Notes: generated by a model from the sequence alone, not told the origin. Counted from the stretch's first letter, positions 43,917 to 52,396 are shown. The stretch is 64,000 nt of DNA from an uncultured Clostridia bacterium (GCA_947627065.1 CANQUN010000006.1:1-64000), one strand, 5' to 3'. Translations and numbers: made by a program.

Positions 43917-44198
43917 ATGGACGTTGGAGAGAGAATAAGATTTTTAAGGAACAAAGCCGGGCTTTCGCAAAATTCGCTTGCGGAAAGAGCGGGCGTTGCC
44001 CAAACCCACTTGCGCCGCGTGGAACTCGGAGAAGCGGACATCACCGTCGGCCATCTGCAACTTATCTGCGACGCTCTCGGCGTTTCCTTAAATGATTTTT
44101 TCAATGTAGGCGGAGATGCAGAAGAAATTTCGGTTGCCCTGTCAAACCTGACGCCCCGTCAAAAGAATCTGCTGATTGAATTTTTGAAAAGTTTATAA
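43917..44198 (+). CDS. XRE-family controller protein of the R-M system
   Basis: 93 residues. Helix-turn-helix LSQNSLAERAGVAQTHLRRV and GVSLNDFFNV place it among Cro/C1-type regulators, the family of R-M controller (C) proteins. It diverges from the methylase gene across a region with four identical boxes, so it probably controls both directions. The start follows AAAAAAGGTGTTTTAAC. Size is at the upper end for C proteins. Confidence 0.85.
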   Translation: MDVGERIRFLRNKAGLSQNSLAERAGVAQTHLRRVELGEADITVGHLQLICDALGVSLNDFFNVGGDAEEISVALSNLTPRQKNLLIEFLKSL

Positions 44199-44548
44199 AA
44201 CCATAAGCAGCCCCTCACCCTTTTCTCATACCCCACCTTCCCGCCCTCTTTTTTTTTCATTTCTTTTCTTTCGCTTTTCCCCTTTCCCAACACCCAAAAA
44301 TCTCCTCTTTTCCCTTCCATTCTTCCGTTCTTCAACTATGCGCAAAACCCAACTTGCCCCACTTTTGTTTTCATTTCACCCCTCATCGCCTCACCGCGAC
44401 GCATAGCCGGCCCTTCCAACAGGCCGCGCCCATTCGGCAGCAACCACCCTTGGCGGAGGGCAAAAATCTTTTGCGAGGCGGACAATTTCGCCTCAAAATC
44501 CTCGCCAGAAGGAAAAGTTTGTGTTATAATATAAAAAAAGGAGAAACG
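44199..44548. other. Gene-free spacer at the right border of the R-M island
   Basis: C/T-rich up to about 44330, then GC-rich. A TATAAT at 44525-44530 lies 19 bases before the next ATG, without a clear -35. No integrase, transposase or obvious direct repeat marks the border. Confidence 0.45.
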
Positions 44549-45277
44549 ATGAAAGCCAGAAAGAGAGCCGAGGAGATACTCGCGTATCTCGAGAGCATGA
44601 AGGATGACGAAGGCCACATTGCGATCGACGTGAACATTTCAAACACGCCTCTTTACGACGAGTTGTCGGTGGGCAGCAACCTTGACCTGAACGGTGCCAT
44701 TTACGATTTCATCGACCGCGAGGCCAACCTGATTCCGGCCAAGATTCCGCTTAAAATCCGCTTTGTGGGGCGGGACGTAAGCCCCGAAGAACAGGCCGAA
44801 ATCCGCCGAATCATGCACAAGCACTACACGCTCAAGTCGCTCGACATCACGTGGGACAAGGCGGCCAACTTCAAAAAGATGGTGGGGCTGTCGCTGTTCG
44901 GCGTGGCGATGCTGGCGGCCTACTTCCTGCTTTCGGTGTTCGACGGCAACCCGATGATAACCGAAATCCTTTCCATAATCGGCTCGTTTTCTCTGTGGGA
45001 AGCGACCGGCTCGTACCTCTTGGACCGCCCGCAACTCAGGCGCGAACACGCCAACGTCATGCAGAACATAAACCAGAAAATCGAGTTCATCGGCACCTCA
45101 CAAACGCCCGCGCAAGAACAAAAAGTGGCCTATATCGCACAAAATAGCGGCATTTCATCATCGTCGGACGCGCCGCGCACAAACGCCGAAGTGGCCGCTT
45201 TGTCGGACGCGGAAGCCAACGCAAACGCCCCTACTCTTGCGGCGGACAACGATAAAAACGCCCCGCCCGCAGAGTAA
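44549..45277 (+). CDS. Membrane protein of unknown function
   Basis: 242 residues. A soluble N-terminal domain (about 1-110) is followed by two membrane helices (about 112-130 and 137-155) and an Ala/Asn/Asp-rich tail. The ribosome site AAAGGAGAAACG fixes the start. A DR28 copy encodes QKVAYIAQNSGIS near residue 195, the same peptide start (QKVAY) as the copy in the ABC fusion linker. No family recognised. Confidence 0.7.
   Translation: MKARKRAEEILAYLESMKDDEGHIAIDVNISNTPLYDELSVGSNLDLNGAIYDFIDREANLIPAKIPLKIRFVGRDVSPEEQAEIRRIMHKHYTLKSLDITWDKAANFKKMVGLSLFGVAMLAAYFLLSVFDGNPMITEILSIIGSFSLWEATGSYLLDRPQLRREHANVMQNINQKIEFIGTSQTPAQEQKVAYIAQNSGISSSSDAPRTNAEVAALSDAEANANAPTLAADNDKNAPPAE
45121..45150 (+). 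repeat. DR28 copy inside the membrane-protein gene
   Basis: AAAAGTGGCCTATATCGCAC form with AAAATAGCGG end. Confidence 0.85.
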
Positions 45278-45394
45278 GGCACCAAAAACGCAGACAAAAA
45301 CAAAAACAATAAACAATCATTAAAACAAACACAAAATAACGTATAAAGCAATAAAATACGGCGCAGAATGCTCCAACCAAAAAAACATCAAATC

Positions 45395-45424
45395 GGCCGC
45401 CCGCGGCCAAGGCCGCGGGCGGCC
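45395..45424. repeat. Perfect 14-bp GC hairpin
   Basis: GGCCGCCCGCGGCC, AA, GGCCGCGGGCGGCC. No T-run. Related to the hairpin at 17631-17658 (GGCCGCCCGCCG stem). Confidence 0.8.
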
Positions 45425-45513
45425 AGCACGACAAAAACACAACACAAAACCCGATAAACCACAACAGTAAACTCGACAAAAACACGATAAAAAAACGACG
45501 GAGGCAGTTAACC

Positions 45514-46239
45514 ATGAAACCAAAAAGTGCCCTATTTCTCACAATAATCGCGGATATCTGCGAAGGAATCATCGCAGGCGTGCTCATTTCGCTGGGCGGG
45601 GCGGTGTACCTTGCGTGCAGCGGCACGGCTCTGCCTTACGCGCGGTACATCGGCGCCTTTCTGTTTCCGCTCGCGCTCGTGTGCATCTGCCAGCGCGGCT
45701 ACGCGCTGTACACGGGCAAGATAGGTTTGATTTTGGAAAAGCATTCCAAAAACGACGTGTCGGTGCTGCTGCTCAGCTTGCTCGGCAACGTTTTGGGGAC
45801 GGCGGCCATGGGCTTTCTCATCGCGGCGGTCATCCCCGGTCTCAAGGAAACGGCGGCAAGCCTCGTCTCCGCCAAACTCGCGCAGGGCTATCCCAACGGG
45901 CTGGCGCGCGGCTTTCTGTGCGGAATACTCGTTTTCCTTTCCGTTGACCTTTACAGGAATAATAAGTCGTCTCTCGGTATAATCCTTTGTATTCCCGCGT
46001 TCATACTCAGCGGTTACGAACACTCCATTGCGGACATGTTTTATTTTGCCGCGGCCGCAAACGTCTCGCTGCAATCGTTCGGCTATATAATGATGATAAT
46101 CATCGGCAATTCGCTCGGCGGGCTGCTCATCCCACTGCTCCGCGCCATCCGCCCCGTGCAAAAGCCGCAGGCGGCCGAAGCCAAACAGCCTGAAACCGCG
46201 CCCGAACCCGACGCCAAAGACGACAAGGCCGCCGCCTGA
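45514..46239 (+). CDS. Formate/nitrite transporter (FNT) family protein
   Basis: 241 residues with six membrane helices and an Ala/Lys/Asp-rich tail (about 212-241). FNT features are FLCGILVFLSVDL and the late GNSLGGLLIPLL. FNT channels move formate, nitrite or hydrosulfide, and the substrate is not decided here. Ribosome site GACGGAGGC. A DR28 copy begins nine bases into the gene and encodes KSALFLTIIADI, the start of the first helix. Confidence 0.88.
   Translation: MKPKSALFLTIIADICEGIIAGVLISLGGAVYLACSGTALPYARYIGAFLFPLALVCICQRGYALYTGKIGLILEKHSKNDVSVLLLSLLGNVLGTAAMGFLIAAVIPGLKETAASLVSAKLAQGYPNGLARGFLCGILVFLSVDLYRNNKSSLGIILCIPAFILSGYEHSIADMFYFAAAANVSLQSFGYIMMIIIGNSLGGLLIPLLRAIRPVQKPQAAEAKQPETAPEPDAKDDKAAA
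45523..45553 (+). repeat. DR28 copy at the 5' end of the FNT gene
   Basis: AAAAGTGCCCTATTTCTCAC form with AATAATCGCGG end. Confidence 0.85.
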
Positions 46240-46287
46240 ATAACCGCCCGCAACCCGCACCGCGGCCAATCGAATATTACCCCAACG

Positions 46288-46322
46288 AAAAAAGAGGATG
46301 AAAGTTCATCCTCTTTTCTTTT
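46288..46322 (+). terminator. Terminator after the FNT gene
   Basis: AAAGAGGATGAA / TTCATCCTCTTT stem then TTCTTTTT. The A-run on the left makes it usable from both sides. Confidence 0.9.
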
Positions 46323-46441
46323 TGCCCGTTTTTCAGGGCGGCTGAACCGCGCCTTTGGGGTAGCCAATCCGCGCCTTTCGCGGCGGGCGGAACGCTCAAT
46401 TTCGGGTCATAAGCCGTGCTTTTCAGGGCTGCGTATTTTAG

Positions 46442-46470
46442 CAAAAGTGCCCTTTTTCGCACATTATCGG
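46442..46470 (+). repeat. DR28 copy, intergenic
   Basis: Consensus AAAAGTGCCCTTTTTCGCAC with ATTATCGG, just past the 3' end of the lipoprotein gene. Confidence 0.95.
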
Positions 46471-46497
46471 CCATTTTGCGCTTAAGCGTTCGGCAAC

Positions 46498-48444
46498 TCA
46501 ATCCTTGAGCAAATCGACGATCTCCTGCGGAATTTCAACCTCTGTCGTACCAATGTCGGAGAATACAAGTTTATTGCCACCGGTCTCATACTCGGATGTG
46601 TTGAGTGTTGTAATCTCTTTGATGTGTCCGTCGGCAACCGTAGCCGTTAAATCATATCTCAGGAAATCGTTTTCATCCACGCCGATTATCGTGCCGTTCT
46701 CGCCAAAATGCATTTCGTACGACATAAGGTCTGATATGAGACGACTCATGACTGTATAACGACCGTACGTGTAAATCAAGCAGAGATCGCCTACAGGCAT
46801 ATAAACAGGACCGTCGAAATTGCCGTTTTGTGAATACCAACTATCGTTCCTGTACTCGAAGCAACTCACCCATCCATCCGATTCACGGACATAACATTCG
46901 CTGTCATTATAAATAAAAACATCTCCGCTCGATTTGATGTCGAGATATTTTTCTTCTTCATCTTCATTTTTTTGATAACCTTCAATCGTGTAATTATCGC
47001 CCACGTTGAAAACTTTTTCGGCATAACTCTCGGGCACGCGGTTGCCCTCGGCGACTACCGAAGAAGGCGTGCAGAAGTAATACGGGCTGTCCGCGTCTGT
47101 TGTTCTCGCAACCCAGAAATCGACTGATTCTCCCCAATCGAGAAGGCTGGCGGTGTAAACGTCCACGGTTGCAATTTCAAGACCCGTATTGCCAAACGTC
47201 TCGGCAATCTCTTCCTGAGACAGCGAACCCGTCTTTTCATAATCGGCAGGGCTTACCTCACCGTCGTAACGGTATTCTTCCCTCAAGTATTGACCAATCC
47301 CATCGTCAAATGTACTATAATCGTTTACGTCTTTACCCTTGCGCGGGTAAACGGCAAGCAGTTTGTCGCCAAGTTTCTCGTCGGGAACCAAGGGATTTTC
47401 CAAAGCGAGCAACTCTGTAACTTCCTGCGGAATCTCCACTTCGGTGGTACCGATGTCGGAAACAACTATTCGGGCGACCATAGCATCTCCCTGATCTGTT
47501 CCACTGGCTTTTATCTCACTGAGATAACCATTTGACAATTCACTCTCAAGTGTAATTTCGTCAACGTAATCGCTCCCTTCACCGTTTATCGTGCCGCCTT
47601 TGCCAAAATAAACTTTATTCACCGATTGAGTAAAAGCAGATGCAAGATATTCACTGATAGTATAGTTTCCGCGTGCATCGTAGTAAAAAAGGTCTTCTTC
47701 ACCAAAATATGGCGAGGGGCCCCAACTTACCCATTCTTCGTTTTCATAAGCAAACAAATACACAAGTATGTCTGCACCCCTAATAAAGCAAATGGGTTCG
47801 TAGGACAATACATTGTCTATAAGCACTTTACCATCCGATTTAATTTCTCCTCTCCTTAATTCCACGCCGTTCGCTTCCTCACAAATGGTAACCGTGTAAT
47901 TCACACCTATGTCGCAAATTTTTTCGATATAACTCGTCGGCACAAGGTTGCCTTCGGCAATGACGGTGGACGGGGTGCAGAAGTAGAACATTCCGCCCTC
48001 CCTTTCCGTGGCAAGCCAGAATTCGATTTTGTCCGTGCCCTTGTTGTCCTCGCCGAGAAGGTTTACGGTGTAAACATCCACGGTGGCAACATCGGGATAA
48101 GTATCGCCGAATACCTTTGTTATCTCCGCTTTAGACAGCGAACCCGTCTTTTGATAAGTAAATGTGGGCGAGGAACCGCTGCCTGAACTGTCCCAGGAAC
48201 TGTCGGAAGAAGTAGAAGGATCGTAACGATATTCCAGCCTCAGATAATAAGAAATCAAACTGTCAAATTTAATATACGGATACCACTGCATTGCATATCC
48301 CATTTCAGAATAAACCGCAAGCGTGTACAGTTCATCGTCGGGGTTGCCGTGAGTGCCCGAGGACGGATTGTCGTTCGGAGTGCACCCGCCGAACACCGCC
48401 GCGGCCATGACCGCAGCGACCAAAAGTGCCAAAAGTTTCTTCAT
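46498..48444 (-). CDS. Lipoprotein with two tandem domains of about 300 residues
   Basis: 648 residues from the ATG seven bases after GGAGG (an ATG two codons earlier is too close). Lipobox FGGC (Cys 21). Two halves repeat the same order: YLRLEYRYD / YLREEYRYD, KTGSLSKAEITKVFGDTYP / KTGSLSQEEIAETFGNTG, YFCTPSTVIAEGNLVP / YFCTPSSVVAEGNRVP and VVSDIGTTEVEIPQEV / VFSDIGTTEVEIPQEI. So an internal duplication. Function unknown. Expressed from a strong promoter with a 19-base homopolymer upstream. Confidence 0.82.
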   Translation of the reverse strand: MKKLLALLVAAVMAAAVFGGCTPNDNPSSGTHGNPDDELYTLAVYSEMGYAMQWYPYIKFDSLISYYLRLEYRYDPSTSSDSSWDSSGSGSSPTFTYQKTGSLSKAEITKVFGDTYPDVATVDVYTVNLLGEDNKGTDKIEFWLATEREGGMFYFCTPSTVIAEGNLVPTSYIEKICDIGVNYTVTICEEANGVELRRGEIKSDGKVLIDNVLSYEPICFIRGADILVYLFAYENEEWVSWGPSPYFGEEDLFYYDARGNYTISEYLASAFTQSVNKVYFGKGGTINGEGSDYVDEITLESELSNGYLSEIKASGTDQGDAMVARIVVSDIGTTEVEIPQEVTELLALENPLVPDEKLGDKLLAVYPRKGKDVNDYSTFDDGIGQYLREEYRYDGEVSPADYEKTGSLSQEEIAETFGNTGLEIATVDVYTASLLDWGESVDFWVARTTDADSPYYFCTPSSVVAEGNRVPESYAEKVFNVGDNYTIEGYQKNEDEEEKYLDIKSSGDVFIYNDSECYVRESDGWVSCFEYRNDSWYSQNGNFDGPVYMPVGDLCLIYTYGRYTVMSRLISDLMSYEMHFGENGTIIGVDENDFLRYDLTATVADGHIKEITTLNTSEYETGGNKLVFSDIGTTEVEIPQEIVDLLKD

Positions 48445-48511
48445 ATTCATGCCTCCTTTTTAGTGAAAAATCCCGCCGAAACAGCGGAAATTTCCTCAAA
48501 ATTACCGTGAT

Positions 48512-48540
48512 ATTATACCGCACCCGTCGAATTTTGTCAA
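48512..48540 (-). promoter_or_regulatory. Sigma-A promoter of the two-domain lipoprotein gene
   Basis: Minus strand TTGACA (48535-48540), 17 bp spacer, TATAAT (48512-48517), a consensus promoter. Confidence 0.9.
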
Positions 48541-48569
48541 ACGTTAAAAGCCGAAATCCGCAAAAAATC

Positions 48570-48588
48570 AAAAAAAAAAAAAAAAAAA
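48570..48588. repeat. Homopolymer of 19 A (T on the minus strand)
   Basis: It begins 29 bases upstream of the -35 box of the lipoprotein promoter, where an UP-type element would act. A length-variable tract is possible. Confidence 0.85.
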
Positions 48589-48656
48589 GGGTAATATTAA
48601 CAATTAAATCATTCAACGTACGCCCTCCGCCGCAAAAGCCCCGCCAAAACAAAAAC

Positions 48657-48687
48657 CCCCGTTTTTGTGCGTTTTAGGCCACTTTTG
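48657..48687 (-). repeat. DR28 copy, intergenic
   Basis: TTGTGCGTTTTAGGCCACTT form. Confidence 0.95.
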
Positions 48688-48779
48688 AGGGTTTTGGCGG
48701 GGTTTGGGGAGCAGGCGGCTGCGCTTTGCGTTTTGCGGGTTTTAGTGAGAAGTTGTTAGCGGCTGTGGATTGGTTGGCG

Positions 48780-49165
48780 CGAGTGTATGCGCCTCTCCCG
48801 AGGAAGGAGATTCCTTTAACCTGCCCCGTCTGTTGTAAGGGGATTCTTTTCTTCTGCTCCTGTGTTATAAGGGTATTCCCCTCATCTACCTCTCCCGAGG
48901 AAGGGATTTCTTTCTTCTGCCCCCTCCCGAGGAGGGGGATTCAGGGGGTGGGCAACGCGTCCAGATTGGCGTTTGCTCCCTTCTCCCCCTTGCATTTTGT
49001 CCCTTTGCCCACCTCAGGCGCTTACGCGCCGGCCCCTCCTCAGGAGGGGCCAAGAAAATGAAAATGGACAATTCCTCCTCAGGAGGGGCCAAGAAAATGA
49101 AATTGGACAATTCCTTCTCGGCAGGGGCCAGGAAATAAAATGAAACAGCCCTTCTCGGGAAGGGC
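48780..49165. repeat. REP-like repeat cluster
   Basis: Hairpins CTCCCGAGGAAGG, CCCCCTCCCGAGGAGGGGG (about 48919) with ATTCAGGGGGTGGGCAACG as at 24581, and CCCCTCCTCAGGAGGGG at 49030. A TCCTCAGGAGGGGCCAAGAA unit with AATGAAAWTGGACAATTCC recurs at about 49033, 49075 and, decayed, 49113 and 49150. No gene. Confidence 0.8.
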
Positions 49166-49173
49166 CAAATAAT

Positions 49174-49203
49174 GAGATTTTGTGCGATTTAGGGGACTTT
49201 TGA
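49174..49203 (-). repeat. DR28 copy, intergenic
   Basis: TTGTGCGATTTAGGGGACTT form, downstream of fabG. Confidence 0.9.
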
Positions 49204-49240
49204 GGGTTTTACAAACATTCGTTCGGAAACAAAAGCGGGA

Positions 49241-49972
49241 CTATCTGCCAAAGCCGCCGTTTACGCCAAGCACCTCGCCCGTTATGTAATCGGCGGCGGA
49301 AGAGGCGAGAAAGAGGATGGCGCGGGCGACGTCTTCGGCCGTGCCGAACCTGCCCAGCGGAATTTCCTCCATTACGGCGCGGCGCTCCTCTCGGGTGAGG
49401 CGGGCGTTCATCTCGGTGTCGATGACGCCGGGCGACACGCAGTTGACGTTGATGCCCGAGGGCGCAAGTTCCTTTGCGAGGGCGCGGGTGTAGCCGATGA
49501 CGGCGGCCTTGGTTGCCGAATACGCCGCCTCGCACGAAGCGCCGACCTCCCCCCAGACCGAAGCGACGGTTACGATTTTGCCGCTTTTTTTGTCAATCAT
49601 GTCGGGCAAAACGCACCTTACGGCGTTGCGTACGCCGCGAACGTTGACGGCAAACAGCCTGTTCCACTCGTCGTCGCCCATGTCGGCGGCAAGGCCGAAA
49701 GCGGAAATCCCCGCGTTGGCGACGAGGACGGACGGCCGCCCCAGCCTGCGCCCGATCTCGGCGGTCATGCGCTCCGTTTGGGAAAGGTCGGCCACGTCGG
49801 CGCGGAAGGTCTCGGCGACCCCGCCCTCCGACAGAATGGCATTTTTAACTTGTTCGGCCGCGTCGCCATGCGACAGGTAATTAACCGCCACCGCATAACC
49901 CGCCTTTGCAAAGGCGAACGCGGCGGCCCGCCCTATTCCGCGGGAAGCGCCCGTTATCAAAACTGTTTGCAT
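49241..49972 (-). CDS. fabG: 3-oxoacyl-ACP reductase-like short-chain dehydrogenase
   Basis: 243 residues, NAD(P)H-dependent. TGASRGIGRAAAFAF (cofactor loop), NAGIS, catalytic Ser/Tyr/Lys in VASVWGE and AAYSATKAAVIG, then SPGVIDTEM and the C-terminal ITGEVLGVNGGFGR. A FabG role in fatty acid elongation is likely, but no other fab gene adjoins and other SDR substrates cannot be excluded. No Shine-Dalgarno site. An AT-rich TTATATATTGAT immediately precedes the ATG, so the mRNA may have a very short leader. Confidence 0.85.
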   Translation of the reverse strand: MQTVLITGASRGIGRAAAFAFAKAGYAVAVNYLSHGDAAEQVKNAILSEGGVAETFRADVADLSQTERMTAEIGRRLGRPSVLVANAGISAFGLAADMGDDEWNRLFAVNVRGVRNAVRCVLPDMIDKKSGKIVTVASVWGEVGASCEAAYSATKAAVIGYTRALAKELAPSGINVNCVSPGVIDTEMNARLTREERRAVMEEIPLGRFGTAEDVARAILFLASSAADYITGEVLGVNGGFGR

Positions 49973-50110
49973 ATCAATATATAATCAAAATATAGTCGGT
50001 TGTTTGTCGGCTGCTTGAAGTCGGCCGTCTTTTTGTCCGCCGCTTGAATTATCGGCTGTTGGGTGTCGTCCGAACGTCGGCCGTCTTGTTGCCGGCAGAC
50101 TGCCGAAAAT

Positions 50111-50139
50111 GCCGTTTTTTGTGAGATTTAGGCCACTTC
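50111..50139 (-). repeat. DR28 copy, intergenic
   Basis: TTGTGAGATTTAGGCCACTT form. Confidence 0.93.
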
Positions 50140-50352
50140 TTGCATTTTGCGGCGTTCCATGCCACAGACACCCTCAGCAACAAAAAACGCACCACGGGCA
50201 AGTAGCCCAAAACCCGCGTTCATCAAAAAAACGCGCGTCAGGCAAGCCGAGCCAAACCCGCAGGCAAGACGAGCCAAACCCGCAAGCGGCAACCGCCGCG
50301 CCTTTCCGGCAGACAAATCCAAAAAGCGGCAGTCCTTACCTCAAAACGGAAA

Positions 50353-50382
50353 GAAAAAAGGGACCCGAGCAGGTCCCTCTTT
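50353..50382 (-). terminator. Terminator of efp
   Basis: AGGGACC / GGTCCCT stem with a six-base loop. T6 follows on the minus strand. Confidence 0.9.
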
Positions 50383-50387
50383 CAGGT

Positions 50388-50948
50388 TTACTTTTTAACT
50401 CTTTCCATGTATTCGCCCGTTCTGGTGTCGACCCTGATGGTCTCGCCCTCGTTGACGAACATGGGCACCTGAATGGTAATGCCCGTTTCGAGTTTGGCGG
50501 CCTTGGTGGCGTTGGTGGCGGTGTTGCCCGCGACGCCCGGTTCGGACTCGACGACGAGAAGTTCCACAAAGTTTTCGCATTCTACGGAGAAGGCCTCTCC
50601 CTTGTAGAACTTGACGAGCACGGGGTCGTTTTCCTTGATGTACATGAGGGCGTCCTCCACCTGGTCGTGGTTGAGGGGAATAAGTTCGTAATCCTCATCC
50701 ATGAAGTAATACAGACCCCCGTCGTTGTACGAATAGGTCATCTTTTTGGTTTCGATGTGGGCATTTTCAACCTTTTCGGTAGGGTTGAAGGTCTTTTCGA
50801 GAACGGCGCCCGTAACGATGTTTTTGAGTCTCGTCCTGACAAAAGCCGCGCCCTTGCCGGGTTTAACGTGCTGAAACTCCACTACGGTGTAAATATTACC
50901 CTCGTACTCGATGGTAACGCCCTTTCTGAATTCGCCTGCTGAAATCAT
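50388..50948 (-). CDS. efp: Elongation factor P
   Basis: Relieves ribosome stalling at polyproline. 186 residues with [15 protein letters not shown], the tip loop [14 protein letters not shown] with its lysine, and C-terminal [31 protein letters not shown]. The start ATG follows AAAAAGGAG. The frame is open 15 codons upstream but that part is non-family. It lies downstream of the peptidase (pepP-like) gene with a membrane-protein gene between. An upstream ATGATTTGTTTCCG echoes the start region and opens a small ORF that ends at the efp ATG. Confidence 0.96.
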   Translation of the reverse strand: MISAGEFRKGVTIEYEGNIYTVVEFQHVKPGKGAAFVRTRLKNIVTGAVLEKTFNPTEKVENAHIETKKMTYSYNDGGLYYFMDEDYELIPLNHDQVEDALMYIKENDPVLVKFYKGEAFSVECENFVELLVVESEPGVAGNTATNATKAAKLETGITIQVPMFVNEGETIRVDTRTGEYMERVKK

Positions 50949-51047
50949 AAAAAAACTCCTTTTTGCCGTAACGACAAGGCGGTACGGAAACAAATCATAA
51001 ATTGCGGTGCCGCCCGTAATCGCGCCGGGCGGACAACCCTGTATGTA

Positions 51048-51077
51048 ATTATATCATAATATGATACAATTTGTAAA
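51048..51077 (-). promoter_or_regulatory. Promoter of efp
   Basis: Minus strand TTTACA (51072-51077), 18 bp spacer, TATAAT (51048-51053). The rest of the 346-base spacer (50949-51294) shows no gene. Confidence 0.75.
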
Positions 51078-51294
51078 GTGTTTGGCACACAAACGCCGCA
51101 TTTTCGCTATTTTTGCGCAACTTTTGCCAAAAACACGGCCGGGCAAGCGGGTTGCGGGCGGCTGTTGCGGGCAAAACCGCGGATTTTTTGTGCTTTTTTT
51201 GCTTTTGTTAATGCCCCGTTTCGGTAAGCCGTCTGCTTTGGTGCGGGTTGGGTGGCCGCATATTTTTAGGCTTGCACTTGCTTTTTCGCGGCGC

Positions 51295-52173
51295 TTATTC
51301 CTTCACGCCGTTTTCGGCCTCTTGCCCGTCGGGGTTTTGTGCGTTTATATCATGCACATTTTCACCTTGCCCGTCGGGGTCTTGCCCGCTGTCTTGTGCA
51401 TTTTCATTATTACGCGCGGGCGCTCCCCTCTTGGCTTTGGACTTTATGCGGACAAAACAGAGAAAAGCGGCGATGTACGCCGCGGCGAGCAACAGATAGG
51501 TCGCGGCGAGCAAAACGGCGGCCGCGGCGCCCTTCACCCCGAGCAGCGAACCGAAGGATTCGAGGTCGAATATCGGATAGGGAAACCACCTGATGACGTA
51601 AGCAAATTCGCCCGCCAACTTGACGGCCGCGCAGTAGACGGCGAGGTAACCCACGATTACGGGGAGCGCAAGCCTGACGTTGCCCCGCTCGGCGGGCACG
51701 CGCACGAACATCGCCGCGCAGCACGCAAACATCACGTAGTGGGCGAGGATGTTGGTGCCGAGGTTGTGAACGGCAAGCGGCGTTTTCGCGTACAGGCCGA
51801 AGGTGATGGGACGGGCTGCAAGTTCAAACGCCGTGTACATGACGACGGTCAGGCAGTAATTGCAAAAGATGAACGACAGCACCGTGCTCTTTCGCAAAAA
51901 GGCGACCAGCCGCCCCGCCCCCGCCAGCGAACCCGCGCCGTACAGCACGCACCACGTGGAAAAAAACACGAGCGTGTGGTAGGTGAAATAACTGAAATCC
52001 GCCCACCTGCTCACTATGTTCGTGCCGCTGTAAAGGGGATTTTTCTCGTAGATGCCGTAAAAATATTCTTCGATTTCAAAGTGGGCAACGTGGCTTATAA
52101 ACAGCCACCAGCCCACGGCTCCCACCGCTATGCACAGCACGAAAAGTGCCCTTTTTCTCACATTATCGCCCAT
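51295..52173 (-). CDS. Pr6Pr-like (FAR-17a/AIG1-type) membrane protein
   Basis: 292 residues with about six membrane helices. The pattern FSYFTYHTLVFFSTW, LGTNILAHYVMFACC, and IRWFPYPIFDLESFG in the late helix region resembles the Pr6Pr family. Function unknown. The tail (about 255-292) is Asn/Asp/Gln/Glu-rich. The start codon and first ten residues (MGDNVRKRALF) are written by a DR28 copy and lack a good ribosome site, so a later start is possible. Confidence 0.65.
   Translation of the reverse strand: MGDNVRKRALFVLCIAVGAVGWWLFISHVAHFEIEEYFYGIYEKNPLYSGTNIVSRWADFSYFTYHTLVFFSTWCVLYGAGSLAGAGRLVAFLRKSTVLSFIFCNYCLTVVMYTAFELAARPITFGLYAKTPLAVHNLGTNILAHYVMFACCAAMFVRVPAERGNVRLALPVIVGYLAVYCAAVKLAGEFAYVIRWFPYPIFDLESFGSLLGVKGAAAAVLLAATYLLLAAAYIAAFLCFVRIKSKAKRGAPARNNENAQDSGQDPDGQGENVHDINAQNPDGQEAENGVKE
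52141..52169 (+). repeat. DR28 copy forming the 5' end of the Pr6Pr-like gene
   Basis: Consensus AAAAGTGCCCTTTTTCTCAC with ATTATCG, encoding DNVRKRALF. Confidence 0.95.
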
Positions 52174-52396
52174 TTTTCGAGGCCAGCCCTCTTTGTAATC
52201 GGTTAAAATTTTTGCCCTTTTTTATCCCGCTCCGCACCGAAGTGCGGCACGGTTTTTTTATTGTTTCGCACCCGCGTGCGGCAGTGCGGTCTGCAAACAT
52301 TGTATTATAACCGCGCACGCCCTGCCGCCCAAATCAAAACGCGGAAAACGACGACACCGCACATCGTGTGCGGTTCGCAGTGCGGGCATAACCCGC

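Larger units (their letters stand above)
49973..50387. other. Spacer between fabG and efp
   Basis: Repeated GTCGGC(C/T)GTCTTKTTG and TGCTTGAA words near 50000-50090, one DR28 copy, then GCAAGCCGAGCCAAACCCGC words repeated near 50245-50285, then the efp terminator. No gene. Confidence 0.5.
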
